DNA of 64,000 nucleotides from Klebsiella michiganensis (GCF_002925905.1 NZ_PRDB01000004.1:1-64000), one strand, 5' to 3'; counted from the first letter of the stretch, positions 40,667 to 51,402 are shown. Numbers and translations are program-made. The notes: generated by a model not told the origin, from the letters alone.

Positions 40667-40993
40667 TTAGTCCCACCAGATATCAAAAAGTTCGCTGGTG
40701 CGTACATCGGCAAGCCCGCGGTCTTCCAGCCATTTACGTACGATGGCCTGGTGTTCCTCGGTGCATTTGCCGATTTCCTGCAGGCAGATCAGGCCTTCCC
40801 AGGAAAGATAACCGCTGCCGTCAAAGGCCAGCTTATTAGGCTCAATCACCTCATCAATCAGATCGTTAACGGTCTGGTCGATCTGCTCTTCGCTGGTTCC
40901 ATCCGCGAAACGCCACGCGACGGAAAAACCCACTTCCTGAAACTCGTCGATATGCATTTTTTTACGCAGACGACGGCTACGATTCGTTGCCAT
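40667..40993 (-). CDS. yggL: YggL family 50S-associated protein
   Basis: This 108-residue DUF469 protein matches E. coli YggL in length. It has a very basic start (NRSRRLRKKMHIDEFQE), followed by an acidic C-terminal half. YggL has been reported to associate with the large ribosomal subunit. The frame is open from 41023, but the ATG at 40993 overlaps the trmB stop (TAATG on the minus strand) and gives the family length. It is translationally coupled to trmB. Confidence 0.92.
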   Translation of the reverse strand: MATNRSRRLRKKMHIDEFQEVGFSVAWRFADGTSEEQIDQTVNDLIDEVIEPNKLAFDGSGYLSWEGLICLQEIGKCTEEHQAIVRKWLEDRGLADVRTSELFDIWWD

Positions 40994-41712
40994 TATTTCA
41001 CCCTCTCGAACATTAAGTCCCATACGCCGTGGCCAAGACGATGGCCACGCTGTTCAAATTTGGTTACCGGGCGCGATTCCGGGCGCGGCACATAGTCGTT
41101 GCTTTCAGACCGGTTACGATACCCTTCAAGCGAGGACATCACTTCCAGCATATGCTCGGCATATTGCTCCCAGTCGGTCGCCATATGGAAGACGCCGCCC
41201 AGCTTCAGTTTACTTTTCACCAGTTCGGCAAAAGGCGGCTGAACGATACGGCGCTTATTATGACGCGCTTTGTGCCACGGGTCAGGGAAAAACAGCTGCA
41301 CCATGCTCAGAGAGTTATCCGGAATCATCGTATGCAGCACTTCCACCGCATCGTGGCACATGACGCGCAGGTTCTGCACCCCCTCTTCTTCGGCGGACGC
41401 CAGGCAGGCGCCGACGCCCGGCGAGTGCACTTCAATGCCGAGGAAATTCTGCTGCGGCTTCTCTTTCGCCATCGCCACCAGCGAAGCGCCCATACCGAAA
41501 CCGATCTCCAGCGTGACCGGCGCCTCACGGCCAAACAGCGCGGCGAAATCGAGCGGCGCATCGTTAAATTCAACGCCCATCACCGGCCAAATATTGTCCA
41601 GCGCGTGCTGCTGACCTTTGGTCAGGCGGCCCTGACGACGGACGAAGCTGCGAATACGGCGCAGCGGACGGCCGTTTTCATCGAATTCCGGAGATATGAC
41701 GTCGTTTTTCAT
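40993..41712 (-). CDS. trmB: tRNA (guanine-N7)-methyltransferase TrmB
   Basis: This 239-residue methyltransferase makes m7G46 in the variable loop of tRNAs. The cofactor motif [10 protein letters not shown] lies near residues 69-78. [15 protein letters not shown] (about residues 140-154) is the signature with catalytic Asp and RNA-binding basic residues. The frame is open from 41754, but the ATG at 41712 gives [14 protein letters not shown] as in E. coli. The start lies 136 bases from the mutY start on the other strand, so promoters are in that gap. Confidence 0.95.
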   Translation of the reverse strand: MKNDVISPEFDENGRPLRRIRSFVRRQGRLTKGQQHALDNIWPVMGVEFNDAPLDFAALFGREAPVTLEIGFGMGASLVAMAKEKPQQNFLGIEVHSPGVGACLASAEEEGVQNLRVMCHDAVEVLHTMIPDNSLSMVQLFFPDPWHKARHNKRRIVQPPFAELVKSKLKLGGVFHMATDWEQYAEHMLEVMSSLEGYRNRSESNDYVPRPESRPVTKFEQRGHRLGHGVWDLMFERVK

Positions 41713-41848
41713 AAAAGTTAAGTCTGCTTGTGAGAGTGTTCGGAAAACGGGCATTATCCAAAGTTACCCGGCGGATGCAAGGGTTTACAGCCTCTCGCCC
41801 TTGTGCTGCAATCTGCCACCTTATAATCGCTATCCCGGAGCCGTAGCT

Positions 41849-42907
41849 TTGACTTTTCCCGCCGCGCAATTTTCAGCCCAGGTGCTGGACTGGTACGACA
41901 AATACGGGCGTAAAACCCTGCCCTGGCAAATCGGCAAGACGCCCTACAAAGTATGGCTCTCCGAGGTGATGTTGCAACAAACACAAGTGGCGACAGTCAT
42001 CCCCTATTTTGAACGCTTTATGGCGCGTTTCCCAACGATTACCGACCTGGCGAACGCGCCCCTCGATGAAGTCCTGCATCTGTGGACCGGCCTGGGCTAT
42101 TACGCCCGCGCGCGCAATTTACATAAAGCGGCGCAGCAGGTGGCCACCCTGCACGACGGCAAATTCCCACAGACCTTCGATGAAGTCGCCGCGCTGCCGG
42201 GCGTGGGCCGCTCTACCGCCGGCGCGATTTTATCCCTTTCTCTCGGTCAGCATTATCCGATTCTCGACGGTAACGTGAAGCGCGTGCTCGCGCGCTGCTA
42301 TGCTGTCAGCGGTTGGCCGGGGAAAAAAGAGGTTGAGAAACGCCTGTGGGAGATCGCCGAGGACGTCACGCCGGCCAAAGGCGTCGAGCGTTTTAACCAG
42401 GCCATGATGGACCTCGGGGCGATGGTGTGTACCCGCTCTAAGCCAAAATGCGAGCTCTGTCCGCTGAATAACGGCTGCGTGGCTTACGCAAATCATTCAT
42501 GGGCTCAATACCCAGGCAAAAAACCGAAACAGACGATCCCCGAGCGTACCGGCTATTTCCTGCTGATGCAGCACGGCGACGAGGTGTTCCTCTCCCAGCG
42601 TCCGCCGGTGGGCTTATGGGGCGGTTTGTTCTGCTTCCCGCAGTTTGAGGATGAAGATGCCCTGCGGGCGTGGCTGGCCCAGCGTCAGATTAAGACCGAT
42701 AATCTGACGCAATTAACCGCGTTCCGCCACACTTTCAGCCATTTCCATCTGGATATTGTGCCGATGTGGCTTACAGTGCACTCATCCGGCGCATGCATGG
42801 ATGAAGGGGGCGCACTCTGGTATAACTTAGCGCAGCCGCCGTCCGTCGGTCTGGCGGCTCCCGTGGAGCGCTTGTTGCAACAGTTAAAAGCCGGAGCACC
42901 GGTTTAG
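41849..42907 (+). CDS. mutY: Adenine DNA glycosylase MutY (probable TTG start)
   Basis: This 352-residue glycosylase removes adenine paired with 8-oxoguanine. The helix-hairpin-helix is [12 protein letters not shown] (about residues 115-126), with catalytic Asp in ILDGNVKR just after. The iron-sulfur cluster ligands are C-x6-C-x2-C-x5-C ([17 protein letters not shown]), and a C-terminal NUDIX-like domain recognises 8-oxoG. The frame is open from 41696 with no convincing ATG. TTG at 41849, eight bases after GGAG (41837-41840), gives an N-terminus close to E. coli MutY. It overlaps nothing and precedes yggX. Confidence 0.93.
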   Translation: MTFPAAQFSAQVLDWYDKYGRKTLPWQIGKTPYKVWLSEVMLQQTQVATVIPYFERFMARFPTITDLANAPLDEVLHLWTGLGYYARARNLHKAAQQVATLHDGKFPQTFDEVAALPGVGRSTAGAILSLSLGQHYPILDGNVKRVLARCYAVSGWPGKKEVEKRLWEIAEDVTPAKGVERFNQAMMDLGAMVCTRSKPKCELCPLNNGCVAYANHSWAQYPGKKPKQTIPERTGYFLLMQHGDEVFLSQRPPVGLWGGLFCFPQFEDEDALRAWLAQRQIKTDNLTQLTAFRHTFSHFHLDIVPMWLTVHSSGACMDEGGALWYNLAQPPSVGLAAPVERLLQQLKAGAPV

Positions 42908-42922
42908 CTTTCTGGCGATTAA

Positions 42923-43208
<286 letters not shown>

Positions 43209-43210
<2 letters not shown>

Positions 43211-43227
43211 GGGCCTGACGGCCCTTT
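43209..43227 (+). terminator. Hairpin between yggX and mltC
   Basis: Seven-base stem AAGGGCC/GGCCCTT (43209-43215 with 43220-43226), loop TGAC, starting in the yggX stop. The short T-run suggests partial termination. Confidence 0.55.
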
Positions 43228-43257
43228 ACAACAATAAACACAACACGCACTCCCGGA

Positions 43258-44343
43258 ATGATGAAAAAATACTTAGCGCTAGCGCTGATTGCGCCTTTGC
43301 TCGTTTCGTGTTCCAGCTCAACCAAAAAAGGCGCCGAGTACAACGAGGCGTGGGTAAAGGACACCAACGGCTTTGACATTCTGATGGGCCAGTTCGCCCA
43401 TAACATCGAGAATATTTGGGGTTATAACGAAGTTCTGCTCGCCGGGCCGAAGGACTACGTCAAATACACCGACCAGTATCAGACCCGTAGCCATATCAAC
43501 TTTGATGCGGGGACGATTACCGTCGAAACCATCGCCGGGACCGACCCGGCCGGGCGCCTGCGCCAGGCGATTATTAAAACCCTGCTGATGGGCGACGACC
43601 CGAACTCCATCGACCTCTATTCCGACGTCGATGATATTCAGATTTCAAAAGAGCCGTTCCTGTACGGTCAGGTGGTGGATAACACCGGCGAGTCGATTCG
43701 CTGGGAGTGGCGCGCCTCGCGCTTCGCCGACTATCTGCTGCAAACGCGCTTGAAAAGCCGCAGCAACGGCCCGCGCATGATCTACAGCATCACCATCAAC
43801 CTGGTGCCGAACCACCTCGACAAACGCGCGCATAAATACATTGGCATGGTCCGTCAGGCATCGCGCAAATACGGTGTTGATGAATCGCTGATCCTGGCAA
43901 TTATGCAAACCGAATCTTCCTTTAACCCCTATGCGGTCAGCCACGCCGACGCGCTGGGGCTGATGCAGGTGGTGCAGCACAGCGCCGGGAAGGACGTGTT
44001 CCGTTCGCAGGGCAAATCAGGCCTGCCGAGCCGCAGCTATCTGTTCGATCCGGTCAATAACATCGACACCGGCACCGCCTATCTGGCGATGCTGAACAAC
44101 GTCTATTTGTCCGGCATCACCAACCCGACCTCGCGTCGCTATGCGGTCATCACCGCCTATAACGGCGGCGCGGGCAGCGTACTGCGGGTCTTCTCCAACG
44201 ATAAGGTTCAGGCGGCGAATATCATCAACAACATGACGCCGGGCGATGTTTATCAGACCATCACCAGCCGTCACCCCTCCGCCGAGTCGCGTCGTTATCT
44301 GTATAAGGTTAACTCGGCGCAGAAAGGCTACCGCCGCAGGTAA
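43258..44343 (+). CDS. mltC: Membrane-bound lytic murein transglycosylase C
   Basis: This 361-residue outer-membrane lipoprotein cleaves peptidoglycan between MurNAc and GlcNAc. The lipobox LVSC acylates a Cys near residue 17. The N-terminal region (to about 170) is the MltC-specific domain. The SLT domain begins near residue 195, with catalytic Glu in [17 protein letters not shown], then LGLMQV and AYNGG. A start at 43261 is equally possible (MMKK). It is followed by a clear terminator. Confidence 0.95.
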   Translation: MMKKYLALALIAPLLVSCSSSTKKGAEYNEAWVKDTNGFDILMGQFAHNIENIWGYNEVLLAGPKDYVKYTDQYQTRSHINFDAGTITVETIAGTDPAGRLRQAIIKTLLMGDDPNSIDLYSDVDDIQISKEPFLYGQVVDNTGESIRWEWRASRFADYLLQTRLKSRSNGPRMIYSITINLVPNHLDKRAHKYIGMVRQASRKYGVDESLILAIMQTESSFNPYAVSHADALGLMQVVQHSAGKDVFRSQGKSGLPSRSYLFDPVNNIDTGTAYLAMLNNVYLSGITNPTSRRYAVITAYNGGAGSVLRVFSNDKVQAANIINNMTPGDVYQTITSRHPSAESRRYLYKVNSAQKGYRRR

Positions 44344-44354
44344 TCTCCCTCCAG

Positions 44355-44386
44355 CGCCCTTGTTTCCTCAAGGGCGTATTCCTTTT
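44355..44386 (+). terminator. Intrinsic terminator after mltC
   Basis: Eight-base stem CGCCCTTG/CAAGGGCG (44355-44362 with 44369-44376), then TATTCCTTTT. Confidence 0.8.
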
Positions 44387-44536
44387 GCTATACACAATAG
44401 AGTTGCGCAACTGTTTTGCGATTTTCTGCGGCAGTTAACAAAAGCATCCATCGCATAAATGATAGAATCCAACCAAAATAACGCCATAAATGTTATTTAA
44501 AACACAAAACAATTCTATATCCGTGAGGATCAAAAC

Positions 44537-45793
44537 ATGAATCTTAAGCTGCAGCTCAAAGTACTGTCGTTCCTGCAGTTCTGCCTCTGGGGAAGCTGGC
44601 TGACCACGCTCGGCTCGTATATGTTCGTCACCCTCAAGTTCGACGGTGCGGCCATCGGAGCGGTCTATAGCTCACTCGGTATCGCCGCGGTGTTTATGCC
44701 GACGCTGCTCGGTATCGTTGCCGATAAATGGATCAGCGCCAAGTGGGTTTATGCCATTTGCCATCTGGTCGGCGCGCTGACGCTGTGGCTCGCCGCCCAG
44801 GTCACCACGCCGGGCGAAATGTTCCTCGTCATCCTGCTCAACTCGCTGGCCTATATGCCAACGCTGGGGCTGATTAACACCATTTCGTACTACCGCCTGC
44901 AGTCTGCGGATATGGATATCGTGACCGATTTCCCGCCGATTCGTATCTGGGGCACCATTGGTTTTATCCTCGCCATGTGGGGCGTCAGCTTCTCCGGCTT
45001 TGAACTGAGCCATATGCAGCTCTATATCGGCGCGGCGCTCTCCTTGCTGCTGGTGCTCTTCACCCTGACGCTGCCGCATATTCCGGTGGCCAATCAGCAG
45101 AAAAACCAGAGCTGGACCGCCATGCTGGGCCTTGATGCCTTCGCGCTGTTTAAAAACAAACGTATGGCGATCTTCTTTATTTTCTCGATGATGCTGGGCG
45201 CCGAACTGCAAATCACCAATATGTTCGGCAACACCTTCCTGCACAGCTTTGATAAAGATCCGCTGTTCGCCAGCAGCTTTATCGTGCAGCACGCCTCGGT
45301 GATGATGTCGATTTCGCAGATCTCGGAAACCCTGTTCATCCTGACCATCCCGTTCTTCCTCAGCCGCTACGGCATCAAAAACGTGATGCTGATTAGTATC
45401 GTGGCGTGGATGCTGCGCTTCGGCCTGTTCGCTTACGGCGACCCGACCCCGTTCGGCACCGTGCTACTGGTGCTGTCGATGATCGTTTATGGCTGCGCCT
45501 TCGACTTCTTCAACATCTCGGGTTCGGTGTTTGTGGAAAAAGAGGTTCGCCCGGAAATCCGTGCCAGCGCGCAGGGGATGTTCCTGATGATGACCAACGG
45601 CTTCGGCTGCATACTTGGCGGGATGGTAAGCGGCAAAGTGGTGGAGCACTTTACCGTCGAAGGGATTACCGACTGGCAAACCGTATGGCTGATTTTCGCC
45701 GGCTATTCGCTGGTTCTGGCTTTTGCCTTTGTGGCGCTGTTTAAGTACAAGCACGTCCGCGTACCAACCGGGGCGCAGACCGTCGCACATTAA
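44537..45793 (+). CDS. nupG: Nucleoside:proton symporter NupG
   Basis: This 418-residue 12-helix transporter of the nucleoside:H+ symporter family (major facilitator superfamily) equals E. coli NupG in length. It begins MNLKLQLKVLSFLQFCLWGSW, with the first helix and conserved Trp. FPPIRIWGTIGFILAM near 133 is the other hallmark. It imports a wide range of nucleosides. The promoter region (44420-44520) is AT-rich. In E. coli it is under CytR, DeoR and CRP. A strong bidirectional terminator lies between it and convergent speC. Confidence 0.96.
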   Translation: MNLKLQLKVLSFLQFCLWGSWLTTLGSYMFVTLKFDGAAIGAVYSSLGIAAVFMPTLLGIVADKWISAKWVYAICHLVGALTLWLAAQVTTPGEMFLVILLNSLAYMPTLGLINTISYYRLQSADMDIVTDFPPIRIWGTIGFILAMWGVSFSGFELSHMQLYIGAALSLLLVLFTLTLPHIPVANQQKNQSWTAMLGLDAFALFKNKRMAIFFIFSMMLGAELQITNMFGNTFLHSFDKDPLFASSFIVQHASVMMSISQISETLFILTIPFFLSRYGIKNVMLISIVAWMLRFGLFAYGDPTPFGTVLLVLSMIVYGCAFDFFNISGSVFVEKEVRPEIRASAQGMFLMMTNGFGCILGGMVSGKVVEHFTVEGITDWQTVWLIFAGYSLVLAFAFVALFKYKHVRVPTGAQTVAH

Positions 45794-45822
45794 ATAAACG
45801 GCTTACCCCAGATTTACGAATA

Positions 45823-45862
45823 AAAAAACGCGCCCCGGTGTTATCAACGGGGCGCGTTTTTT
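45823..45862. terminator. Bidirectional terminator between nupG and speC
   Basis: Long stem AAAAACGCGCCCCG/CGGGGCGCGTTTTT (about 45824-45837 with 45848-45861), loop GTGTTATCAA, with T-runs on both strands. The right arm overlaps the speC stop. Confidence 0.95.
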
Positions 45863-47999
45863 ATGCTTTCAGCACATAGCCATATAGCCGCTTAATGCCG
45901 TCAGGGTCCGTTTCGCTGTAGACCCCCTGGAGCTCCGGCGAGAAGCCCGGCAGCATATTGACGCCTTCCTCCAGCGCCAGAAAATAGCGCAGCACCGCCC
46001 CGCCCCAGATTTCGCCAGGCACGACGCACAGCACGCCCGGTGGATACGGCAGCGCGCCCTCCGCCGTAATGCGCCCTTCTGCTTCGCTTAAGCGCACCAG
46101 TTCAACGTTACCGCGAATAAACTCGCGGTTGGCGTCCTGCGGGTTCATCACCGCGCGCGGGAAGCTCCTCTTGCGGAACATCTCTTTTTGCAAATCCTTC
46201 ACGTCAAAGCTGACGTACAGGTTATGCATTTCCTGGCACAGCTCGCGGATGGTGTAATCCCGATAGCGCACCGGATATTTATTAAAGATGGTCGGCAGAA
46301 CGTCGGCCAGCGGGGTGTCGGATTCAATATGCTGCTCAAACTGGGCGAGCATCGCCACCAGCTGAGCCAGCTTCTCGGCGCTCTCTGCGGGCGTCAGCAG
46401 GAACAGAATGGAGTTCAGATCGCACTTCTCCGGCACGATGCCGTTTTCGCGCAGGTAGTGGGCCAGAATGGTCGCCGGGATACCAAAATCGGTATATTTT
46501 CCGCTCTCCGCATCGATCCCCGGCGTCGTCAGCAGCAGTTTACAGGGGTCAACGAAATACTGATCGCTGGCATAGCCTTCGAAGCCGTGCCAGCGCGCGC
46601 CCGGCTCAAAGCTAAAGAAGCGCCGTTCGCGGGCGATGGCTTCAGTGGGATGATCCTGCCACGGACGCCCCGCCACCACCGGTGGAATAAACGGCTGGAT
46701 CATTTTGCAGTTGGCGATAATCGCCTTGCGCGCTTCGATACCCAGCGCCACGCACTCCGCCCACAGGCGGCGCCCGCTCTCTCCTTCGTGAATTTTGGCA
46801 TTCACGTCCAGAGCGGCGAACAGCGGATAAAACGGGCTGGTCGAGGCGTGCAGCATAAAGGCGTTGTTGAGCCGCTTATGCGGGCAAAAACGTTCCTGTC
46901 CGCGCAGGTGGTTATCTTTTTTATGGATCTGCGACGTTTGCGAAAAACCGGCCTGCTGTTTGTGCACCGACTGAGTGACAAAAATGCCCGGGTCGTCCGG
47001 CGTCAGGTCCAGCAGCAGCGGCGAACAGTCGGCCATCATCGGGATAAACTGCTCGTAGCCGACCCAGGCCGAGTCAAACAGGATGTAGTCGCACAGACCG
47101 CCGATTTTATCGACCACCTGGCGGGCGTTGTACACCGTCCCATCATAAGTACCGAGCTGAATCACCGCCAGGCGGAACGGGCGCGGCGCATCGGCTTTTT
47201 CCGGCGCCGTCTCACGTATCAGTTCGCGCAGGTATTTCTCATCGAAGCAGCGATCGTCGATACCGCCAATAAAACCGAACGGATTGCGCGACGCTTCGAG
47301 ATAAACCGGCGTTGCGCCGGCCTGAATCAGCGCGCCATGATGATTGGATTTATGGTTGTTACGGTCAAACAGTACCAGATCGCCGCGCGTCAGCAGCGCG
47401 TTGGTCACCACTTTGTTCGCCGCAGAGGTGCCGTTAAGGACGAAGTAGGTTTTATCGGCGTTGAAGACCTTCGCCGCAAACTTCTGCGCGTGTTTGGCAG
47501 ACCCTTCATGAATCAGCAGATCGCCAAGCTTAACGTCGGCGTTGCACATGTCGGCGCGAAAGACGTTTTCACCAAAGAAGTCGAAAAACTGCCGTCCCGC
47601 CGGATGCTTCTTAAAGAAGGCGCCGTGCTGATGGCCCGGGCACGCGAAGGTGCTGTTATCCATCTCAACGTATTGGGTCAGCGTATCGAAGAACGGCGGC
47701 AGCAGGTTCTCTTCATAGCCGCAGGCGGCGGCTTCCAGTTCGAGCCACTCCTGCTCTTTGCCGCTAACGATGGCCGTCACGCCTTCTGGTTTTTCGTGGT
47801 CAGCGTCACTGAACAGATAAACCGGCAGGTTGAACCCGGTGCGTTTCAGTAACGCAAGGATGCCGCTGCGGCTGTCCGCTACGGTAATGACGACTGCCGC
47901 CACATCGGTAAAATCTGTACTGTCCAGGGCCACCACGCGACGGTGGGTGGACAGGCGGGATACCAGCTCGCGGCTGGCGGCAATGTGCATTGATTTCAT
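45861..47999 (-). CDS. speC: Constitutive ornithine decarboxylase SpeC
   Basis: This 712-residue fold-type I PLP decarboxylase converts ornithine to putrescine. The PLP lysine lies in SVHKQQAGFSQTSQIHKKDN (near residue 355), with the nucleotide-binding wing at the N-terminus. It aligns to E. coli SpeC (711 residues) throughout and ends in an extra Ala. The frame is open upstream to 48062. ATG at 47999 matches E. coli, though no strong Shine-Dalgarno is seen there, so the start has some doubt. With speA and speB the window carries both routes to putrescine. Confidence 0.94.
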   Translation of the reverse strand: MKSMHIAASRELVSRLSTHRRVVALDSTDFTDVAAVVITVADSRSGILALLKRTGFNLPVYLFSDADHEKPEGVTAIVSGKEQEWLELEAAACGYEENLLPPFFDTLTQYVEMDNSTFACPGHQHGAFFKKHPAGRQFFDFFGENVFRADMCNADVKLGDLLIHEGSAKHAQKFAAKVFNADKTYFVLNGTSAANKVVTNALLTRGDLVLFDRNNHKSNHHGALIQAGATPVYLEASRNPFGFIGGIDDRCFDEKYLRELIRETAPEKADAPRPFRLAVIQLGTYDGTVYNARQVVDKIGGLCDYILFDSAWVGYEQFIPMMADCSPLLLDLTPDDPGIFVTQSVHKQQAGFSQTSQIHKKDNHLRGQERFCPHKRLNNAFMLHASTSPFYPLFAALDVNAKIHEGESGRRLWAECVALGIEARKAIIANCKMIQPFIPPVVAGRPWQDHPTEAIARERRFFSFEPGARWHGFEGYASDQYFVDPCKLLLTTPGIDAESGKYTDFGIPATILAHYLRENGIVPEKCDLNSILFLLTPAESAEKLAQLVAMLAQFEQHIESDTPLADVLPTIFNKYPVRYRDYTIRELCQEMHNLYVSFDVKDLQKEMFRKRSFPRAVMNPQDANREFIRGNVELVRLSEAEGRITAEGALPYPPGVLCVVPGEIWGGAVLRYFLALEEGVNMLPGFSPELQGVYSETDPDGIKRLYGYVLKA

Positions 48000-48436
48000 G
48001 AGCGCGAATACCCGTTTCCGGAGAGTAAAAGGCTTCGGCCAGGGCGTCTGGGCTCTGGCCAACGAAATGTCAGGGTCTGGCTGGATCCCAGCTCCGACCG
48101 CCAGACATCAGTAAAAGCAGACCGCGTCCGATCTTACTGTTGTCCTGCAGTGAGCCTGCGTTACGCTCACCGCATGGTGGGCAGAAGTTGCAGTGTAAGG
48201 GTAGCAAGACGAGGCTGCCTGCGCATCTGTACGCAGCGGCAACGGCGATGTAGCGGCGATGTCGTCATCACGGCGGCCTCATTCAGGAGAGGAGAAAATT
48301 CGCGCAATCATGTCACCTTTAAATCTACCGCGCAAGATGAATTACGTATGCAGCCATACCACGGATGCGCAAGCCTTTTGGCCCGTTTAGCGTCATAATA
48401 ATGCAGTCATTAGGGATAATTAACAGGAGTCATGCT
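48000..48436. other. Intergenic region between divergent speC and yqgA
   Basis: About 440 bases with no supported gene. It holds the speC promoter and a long leader and the yqgA promoter. A GTGAGC/GCTCAC hairpin (48150-48171 area) and a short direct repeat CGGCGATGT (about 48245 and 48255) are visible. The open frames at 47830-48114 and 48150-48398 have no recognisable similarity. Confidence 0.55.
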
Positions 48437-49153
48437 GTGGTTACAGGGCCATTTATTAACGCCGGCGCGGTCCTTTTGGGCGGCGTACTCGGCGCACTCT
48501 TAAGTCAAAGATTGCCGGAACGGATTCGTACATCAATGACCTCTATTTTTGGCCTCGCGTCGCTGGGCATCGGCATTCTGCTGGTGATCAAATGCGCCAA
48601 CCTGCCGGTGATGGTGCTTTCAACGCTGGTGGGCGCGCTGCTCGGCGAAGTGTGCAACATGGAGAAAGGCATTAATACGCTGGTCAGTAAGCTCCAGCAG
48701 CTGCTTTCGCCCAAAAAGGGGCAGAAAAAGGTCTCAGCGCATGAGTCCTATATTCAAAGCTACGTCGCGATAATCGTGCTGTTCTGCGCCAGCGGAACCG
48801 GGATTTTCGGCGCGATGCGCGAAGGAATGACCGGCGACGCCAGCATTCTCATTGCCAAAGCGTTTCTCGACTTCTTTACCGCCACTATCTTCGCCTGCAC
48901 CCTGGGGCTGGCCGTCTCGGCCATTTGCGTACCGATGCTGGCCATCCAGCTGGCGCTGGCGGCCTGCGCGTCGCTGATTATGCCGTTAACCACGCCGATG
49001 ATGATGGCGGATTTCACCGCCGTCGGCGGTATGCTGCTGGTCGCGACCGGTCTGCGCATCTGCGGAATTAAAATGTTCGCCGTGGTGAATATGCTGCCGG
49101 CCCTGGTGCTGGCGATGCCGATTTCAGTGGCCTGGACGGCGTTTTTCGCCTGA
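48437..49153 (+). CDS. yqgA: DUF554 inner-membrane protein YqgA (GTG start)
   Basis: This 238-residue protein has six or seven hydrophobic segments and matches E. coli YqgA (about 235 residues). The N-terminus VVTGPFINAGAVLLGGVLGALL and the internal FCASGTGIFGAM are family marks. The function is unknown. The frame is open from 48365. GTG at 48437, seven bases after AGGAG (48425-48429), aligns to the E. coli start and is chosen. It is the last gene before tRNA-Phe. Confidence 0.9.
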   Translation: MVTGPFINAGAVLLGGVLGALLSQRLPERIRTSMTSIFGLASLGIGILLVIKCANLPVMVLSTLVGALLGEVCNMEKGINTLVSKLQQLLSPKKGQKKVSAHESYIQSYVAIIVLFCASGTGIFGAMREGMTGDASILIAKAFLDFFTATIFACTLGLAVSAICVPMLAIQLALAACASLIMPLTTPMMMADFTAVGGMLLVATGLRICGIKMFAVVNMLPALVLAMPISVAWTAFFA

Positions 49154-49258
49154 AGATGCGTGCTTTTGACGCAATGTGGTGATAGATTGTTCAGTCTGCT
49201 GCGAAACAGATAAATTTCGTTGACGAGGTGCGGTGAATCAGGTTTAATGCGCCCCGTT

Positions 49259-49334
49259 GCCCGGATAGCTCAGTCGGTAGAGCAGGGGATTGAAAATCCC
49301 CGTGTCCTTGGTTCGATTCCGAGTCCGGGCACCA
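49259..49334 (+). tRNA. pheV: tRNA-Phe (GAA)
   Basis: A complete 76-base tRNA with encoded CCA. The acceptor stem is GCCCGGA paired with TCCGGGC, the anticodon is GAA at 49292-49294 in a GGGGA/TCCCC stem, and the T-arm is GGTTCGATTCC. Its place after yqgA is that of E. coli pheV, a common integration site for genomic islands. A terminator follows directly. Confidence 0.97.
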
Positions 49335-49344
49335 CTATTTAAAG

Positions 49345-49368
49345 AACCCGCCCAAAAGGCGGGTTTTT
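49345..49368 (+). terminator. Intrinsic terminator after tRNA-Phe
   Basis: Eight-base stem AACCCGCC/GGCGGGTT (49345-49352 with 49358-49365), loop CAAAA, followed by TTT. Confidence 0.92.
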
Positions 49369-49468
49369 GCTTTTCTGCGGCCGGACTCTCCATCGAACTG
49401 CGTTCGATTATTCGCCGCACAGCAGTCTTAATTTGCAAGATATTGGGTGGAAACTCGCTTATCAGAAG

Positions 49469-50857
49469 TTATACCCAAAACAACATGCTAAATCCGGTCA
49501 AAACGACGATACAAGCGACATTCAAAAACAGGCCGGCGCGCATCATCTCCTGCTGCTTGATATGGCCGGTGGCGAAAACGATAGCGTTTGGCGGCGTCGC
49601 CACGGGCAGCATAAAAGCGCATGAAGCCGCAATGGCAATCAATACCGACAGAATCACAGGAGACATGCCGAACGCTTCGGCCACTGAGGCAAATACGGGA
49701 ATGAGCAAAGCGGCGCTGGCCGTATTACTGGCAAACTCGGTCAGAAACACCACGAATGTTGCAATCACCAGGATAATAATAAATATCCCCATATGAGCCA
49801 CCATCCCGCTAATCTGGTTTGCCAGGAACAGGCTGGTGCCCGTCTCTTTCAACACATTACTTAAGCAGATACCGCCGCCGAATAATAACAGCACGCCCCA
49901 GTCAGCCGTTTTCTCTATATCCTTCCAGTGAACCACCCGGGCGAAATTGACTAATATAATGGCGCCTAAAGCCACGATGGTATCGAAGGATTTAAAACCG
50001 CCCAGCAGATCGTTAATGGGTCCGCTGAAAATCCAGAAGAATACGGTAAGGCCAAAAATAGCCAGGGTGACTATTTTGCCTTTATCCCAATCGACCTGTT
50101 CACTATTCGTTTCGAAGGTCCCCTTAAGTTCCGGCCTGAACACGAGGTAAAGAATCGCAATAGCGACAGGCAGTAAGACGATCATTGCCGGGAAACCGAA
50201 CTTCATCCAGTCAAAGAAGGAGAGCCCCACCTCGGCGGCGGCAATCGCATTCGGTGGACTGCCGACGATGGTCGCCATTCCGCCAATGCTGGCGCTATAG
50301 GCAATACCGAGGAGCACAAACACATAGGTCGAATGGCGGTTTTTGCCATCGACTTTACTCAGGATCCCCAATACCAGCGGCATCATCATTGCGGCCGTCG
50401 CCGTATTACTGATCCACATTGACAGCAGCGCCGTCACGCCAAATAGCATAAAGACCGCGAGGCGCATTTTACCCCTCGCCATCGCTAATACCTTATCGGC
50501 AATGACTTTATCCAGCCCCTGCACATGCATCGCCGCCGCCAGAGCAAAACCGCCGAGGAAAAGGAATATCGTTGAGTTGGCGAAACTGTTTAGCGCCGCC
50601 TGGGTATTAAATACCCCCAGCAGCACGGCCATGACGGGAACCATGATTGCCGTAACGGTCACGTGCAGCGCTTCCGTTAACCATAATACGGCGATAAAAG
50701 CGAGCATACTCAGCCCCATGACCACCTTCGGCTCATAGGGTAGCGTGTTGTAGAGAACGATAAACAAAACAATATCGAGCAAAATGATGATGCTGTTACG
50801 ATTAAAAAACCACTCATGGGTATTGGTGGGTAAAGGACTCATGTCGTTTTTATTCAT
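49469..50857 (-). CDS. SLC13/DASS-family sodium-coupled anion symporter
   Basis: This 462-residue inner-membrane protein has about 11 hydrophobic segments and two SNT motifs that form the sodium and substrate sites: [11 protein letters not shown] near residue 150 and [11 protein letters not shown] near 382. Each is paired with a PPNA segment ([20 protein letters not shown]). Family members carry succinate, citrate, tartrate or sulfate. The substrate cannot be read here. It ends near the tRNA, convergent with it, and begins the stretch that departs from the E. coli order. No two-component or LysR gene is next to it. Confidence 0.92.
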   Translation of the reverse strand: MNKNDMSPLPTNTHEWFFNRNSIIILLDIVLFIVLYNTLPYEPKVVMGLSMLAFIAVLWLTEALHVTVTAIMVPVMAVLLGVFNTQAALNSFANSTIFLFLGGFALAAAMHVQGLDKVIADKVLAMARGKMRLAVFMLFGVTALLSMWISNTATAAMMMPLVLGILSKVDGKNRHSTYVFVLLGIAYSASIGGMATIVGSPPNAIAAAEVGLSFFDWMKFGFPAMIVLLPVAIAILYLVFRPELKGTFETNSEQVDWDKGKIVTLAIFGLTVFFWIFSGPINDLLGGFKSFDTIVALGAIILVNFARVVHWKDIEKTADWGVLLLFGGGICLSNVLKETGTSLFLANQISGMVAHMGIFIIILVIATFVVFLTEFASNTASAALLIPVFASVAEAFGMSPVILSVLIAIAASCAFMLPVATPPNAIVFATGHIKQQEMMRAGLFLNVACIVVLTGFSMLFWV

Positions 50858-51402
50858 AGTAGCTTCCTTGTAACTGGTTACGACTGAATCATTACATGTA
50901 TATGTCTTTCAGGTATAAATTATGTTCCTGTTCTGTTAACTGGATCGTACCAGACAATTTCCCGCCTGAATGACACCCAGGTCAGGATATTTCCGGAAAG
51001 AGGTTCCTGATATAGACGATTTATTGAAGCGAGCAGGCCGACTTTATTAGCTTTAATTTCCTTCGTCTGAATTTCTGTCTTTGGCTGCCGCGCCGGTATA
51101 CGCGGCGTTGATAGTTTCACCAACATCTAAAATAGCCCCAGAGATCCATCGATTATTTTCGGCAATCCATTTCTGAAATAGAGATAAAGCAGCGCGTAAA
51201 AACGGATAATTCGGTGAAAAACCGGGCAAAAGCGCGCTATTCTGGAAATCAACACACCCAGGCGGCTAACTACCTTTCCCTCCGGACGGCTAAAAAGCAT
51301 CTTATATTCCTTTTTGCTCTTAGCGGCAGACAAAAGTTCTTTAAAATGCCAATTTTGCAGCCCTACCATTCAAATCATCTCGATACGAATGGGCAAAATG
51401 TT
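50858..51402. other. Gene-poor region between the DASS transporter and the transsulfuration pair
   Basis: About 545 bases, AT-rich for this genome. Two back-to-back minus-strand open frames (51126-50920 and 51369-51127) show no similarity I recognise and lack clear ribosome binding sites, so I do not call them. The plus-strand promoter of the transsulfuration genes must lie near 51250-51400. TTATATTCCTTTTTGC at 51302-51317 resembles a CysB half-site. The transporter's promoter is at the left end. Confidence 0.5.

Noticed and set aside
46188..47852. 554-residue plus-strand open frame opposite speC
   Set aside because: Antisense to the conserved speC gene. Composition rich in Arg, Gln and Gly, with no recognisable domain.
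48150..48398. 82-residue open frame upstream of yqgA
   Set aside because: No ribosome site or similarity. It overlaps the divergent promoter region of speC and yqgA.
49259..49368. Integrated prophage or island attachment duplication at pheV
   Set aside because: No integrase nearby and I did not see a repeat of the tRNA 3' end inside the window.
50920..51369. Two minus-strand open frames between the DASS transporter and mtcB
   Set aside because: No similarity, end to end with the same stop spacing, and placed over the likely promoter of mtcB. Could be a decayed gene but I cannot support it.
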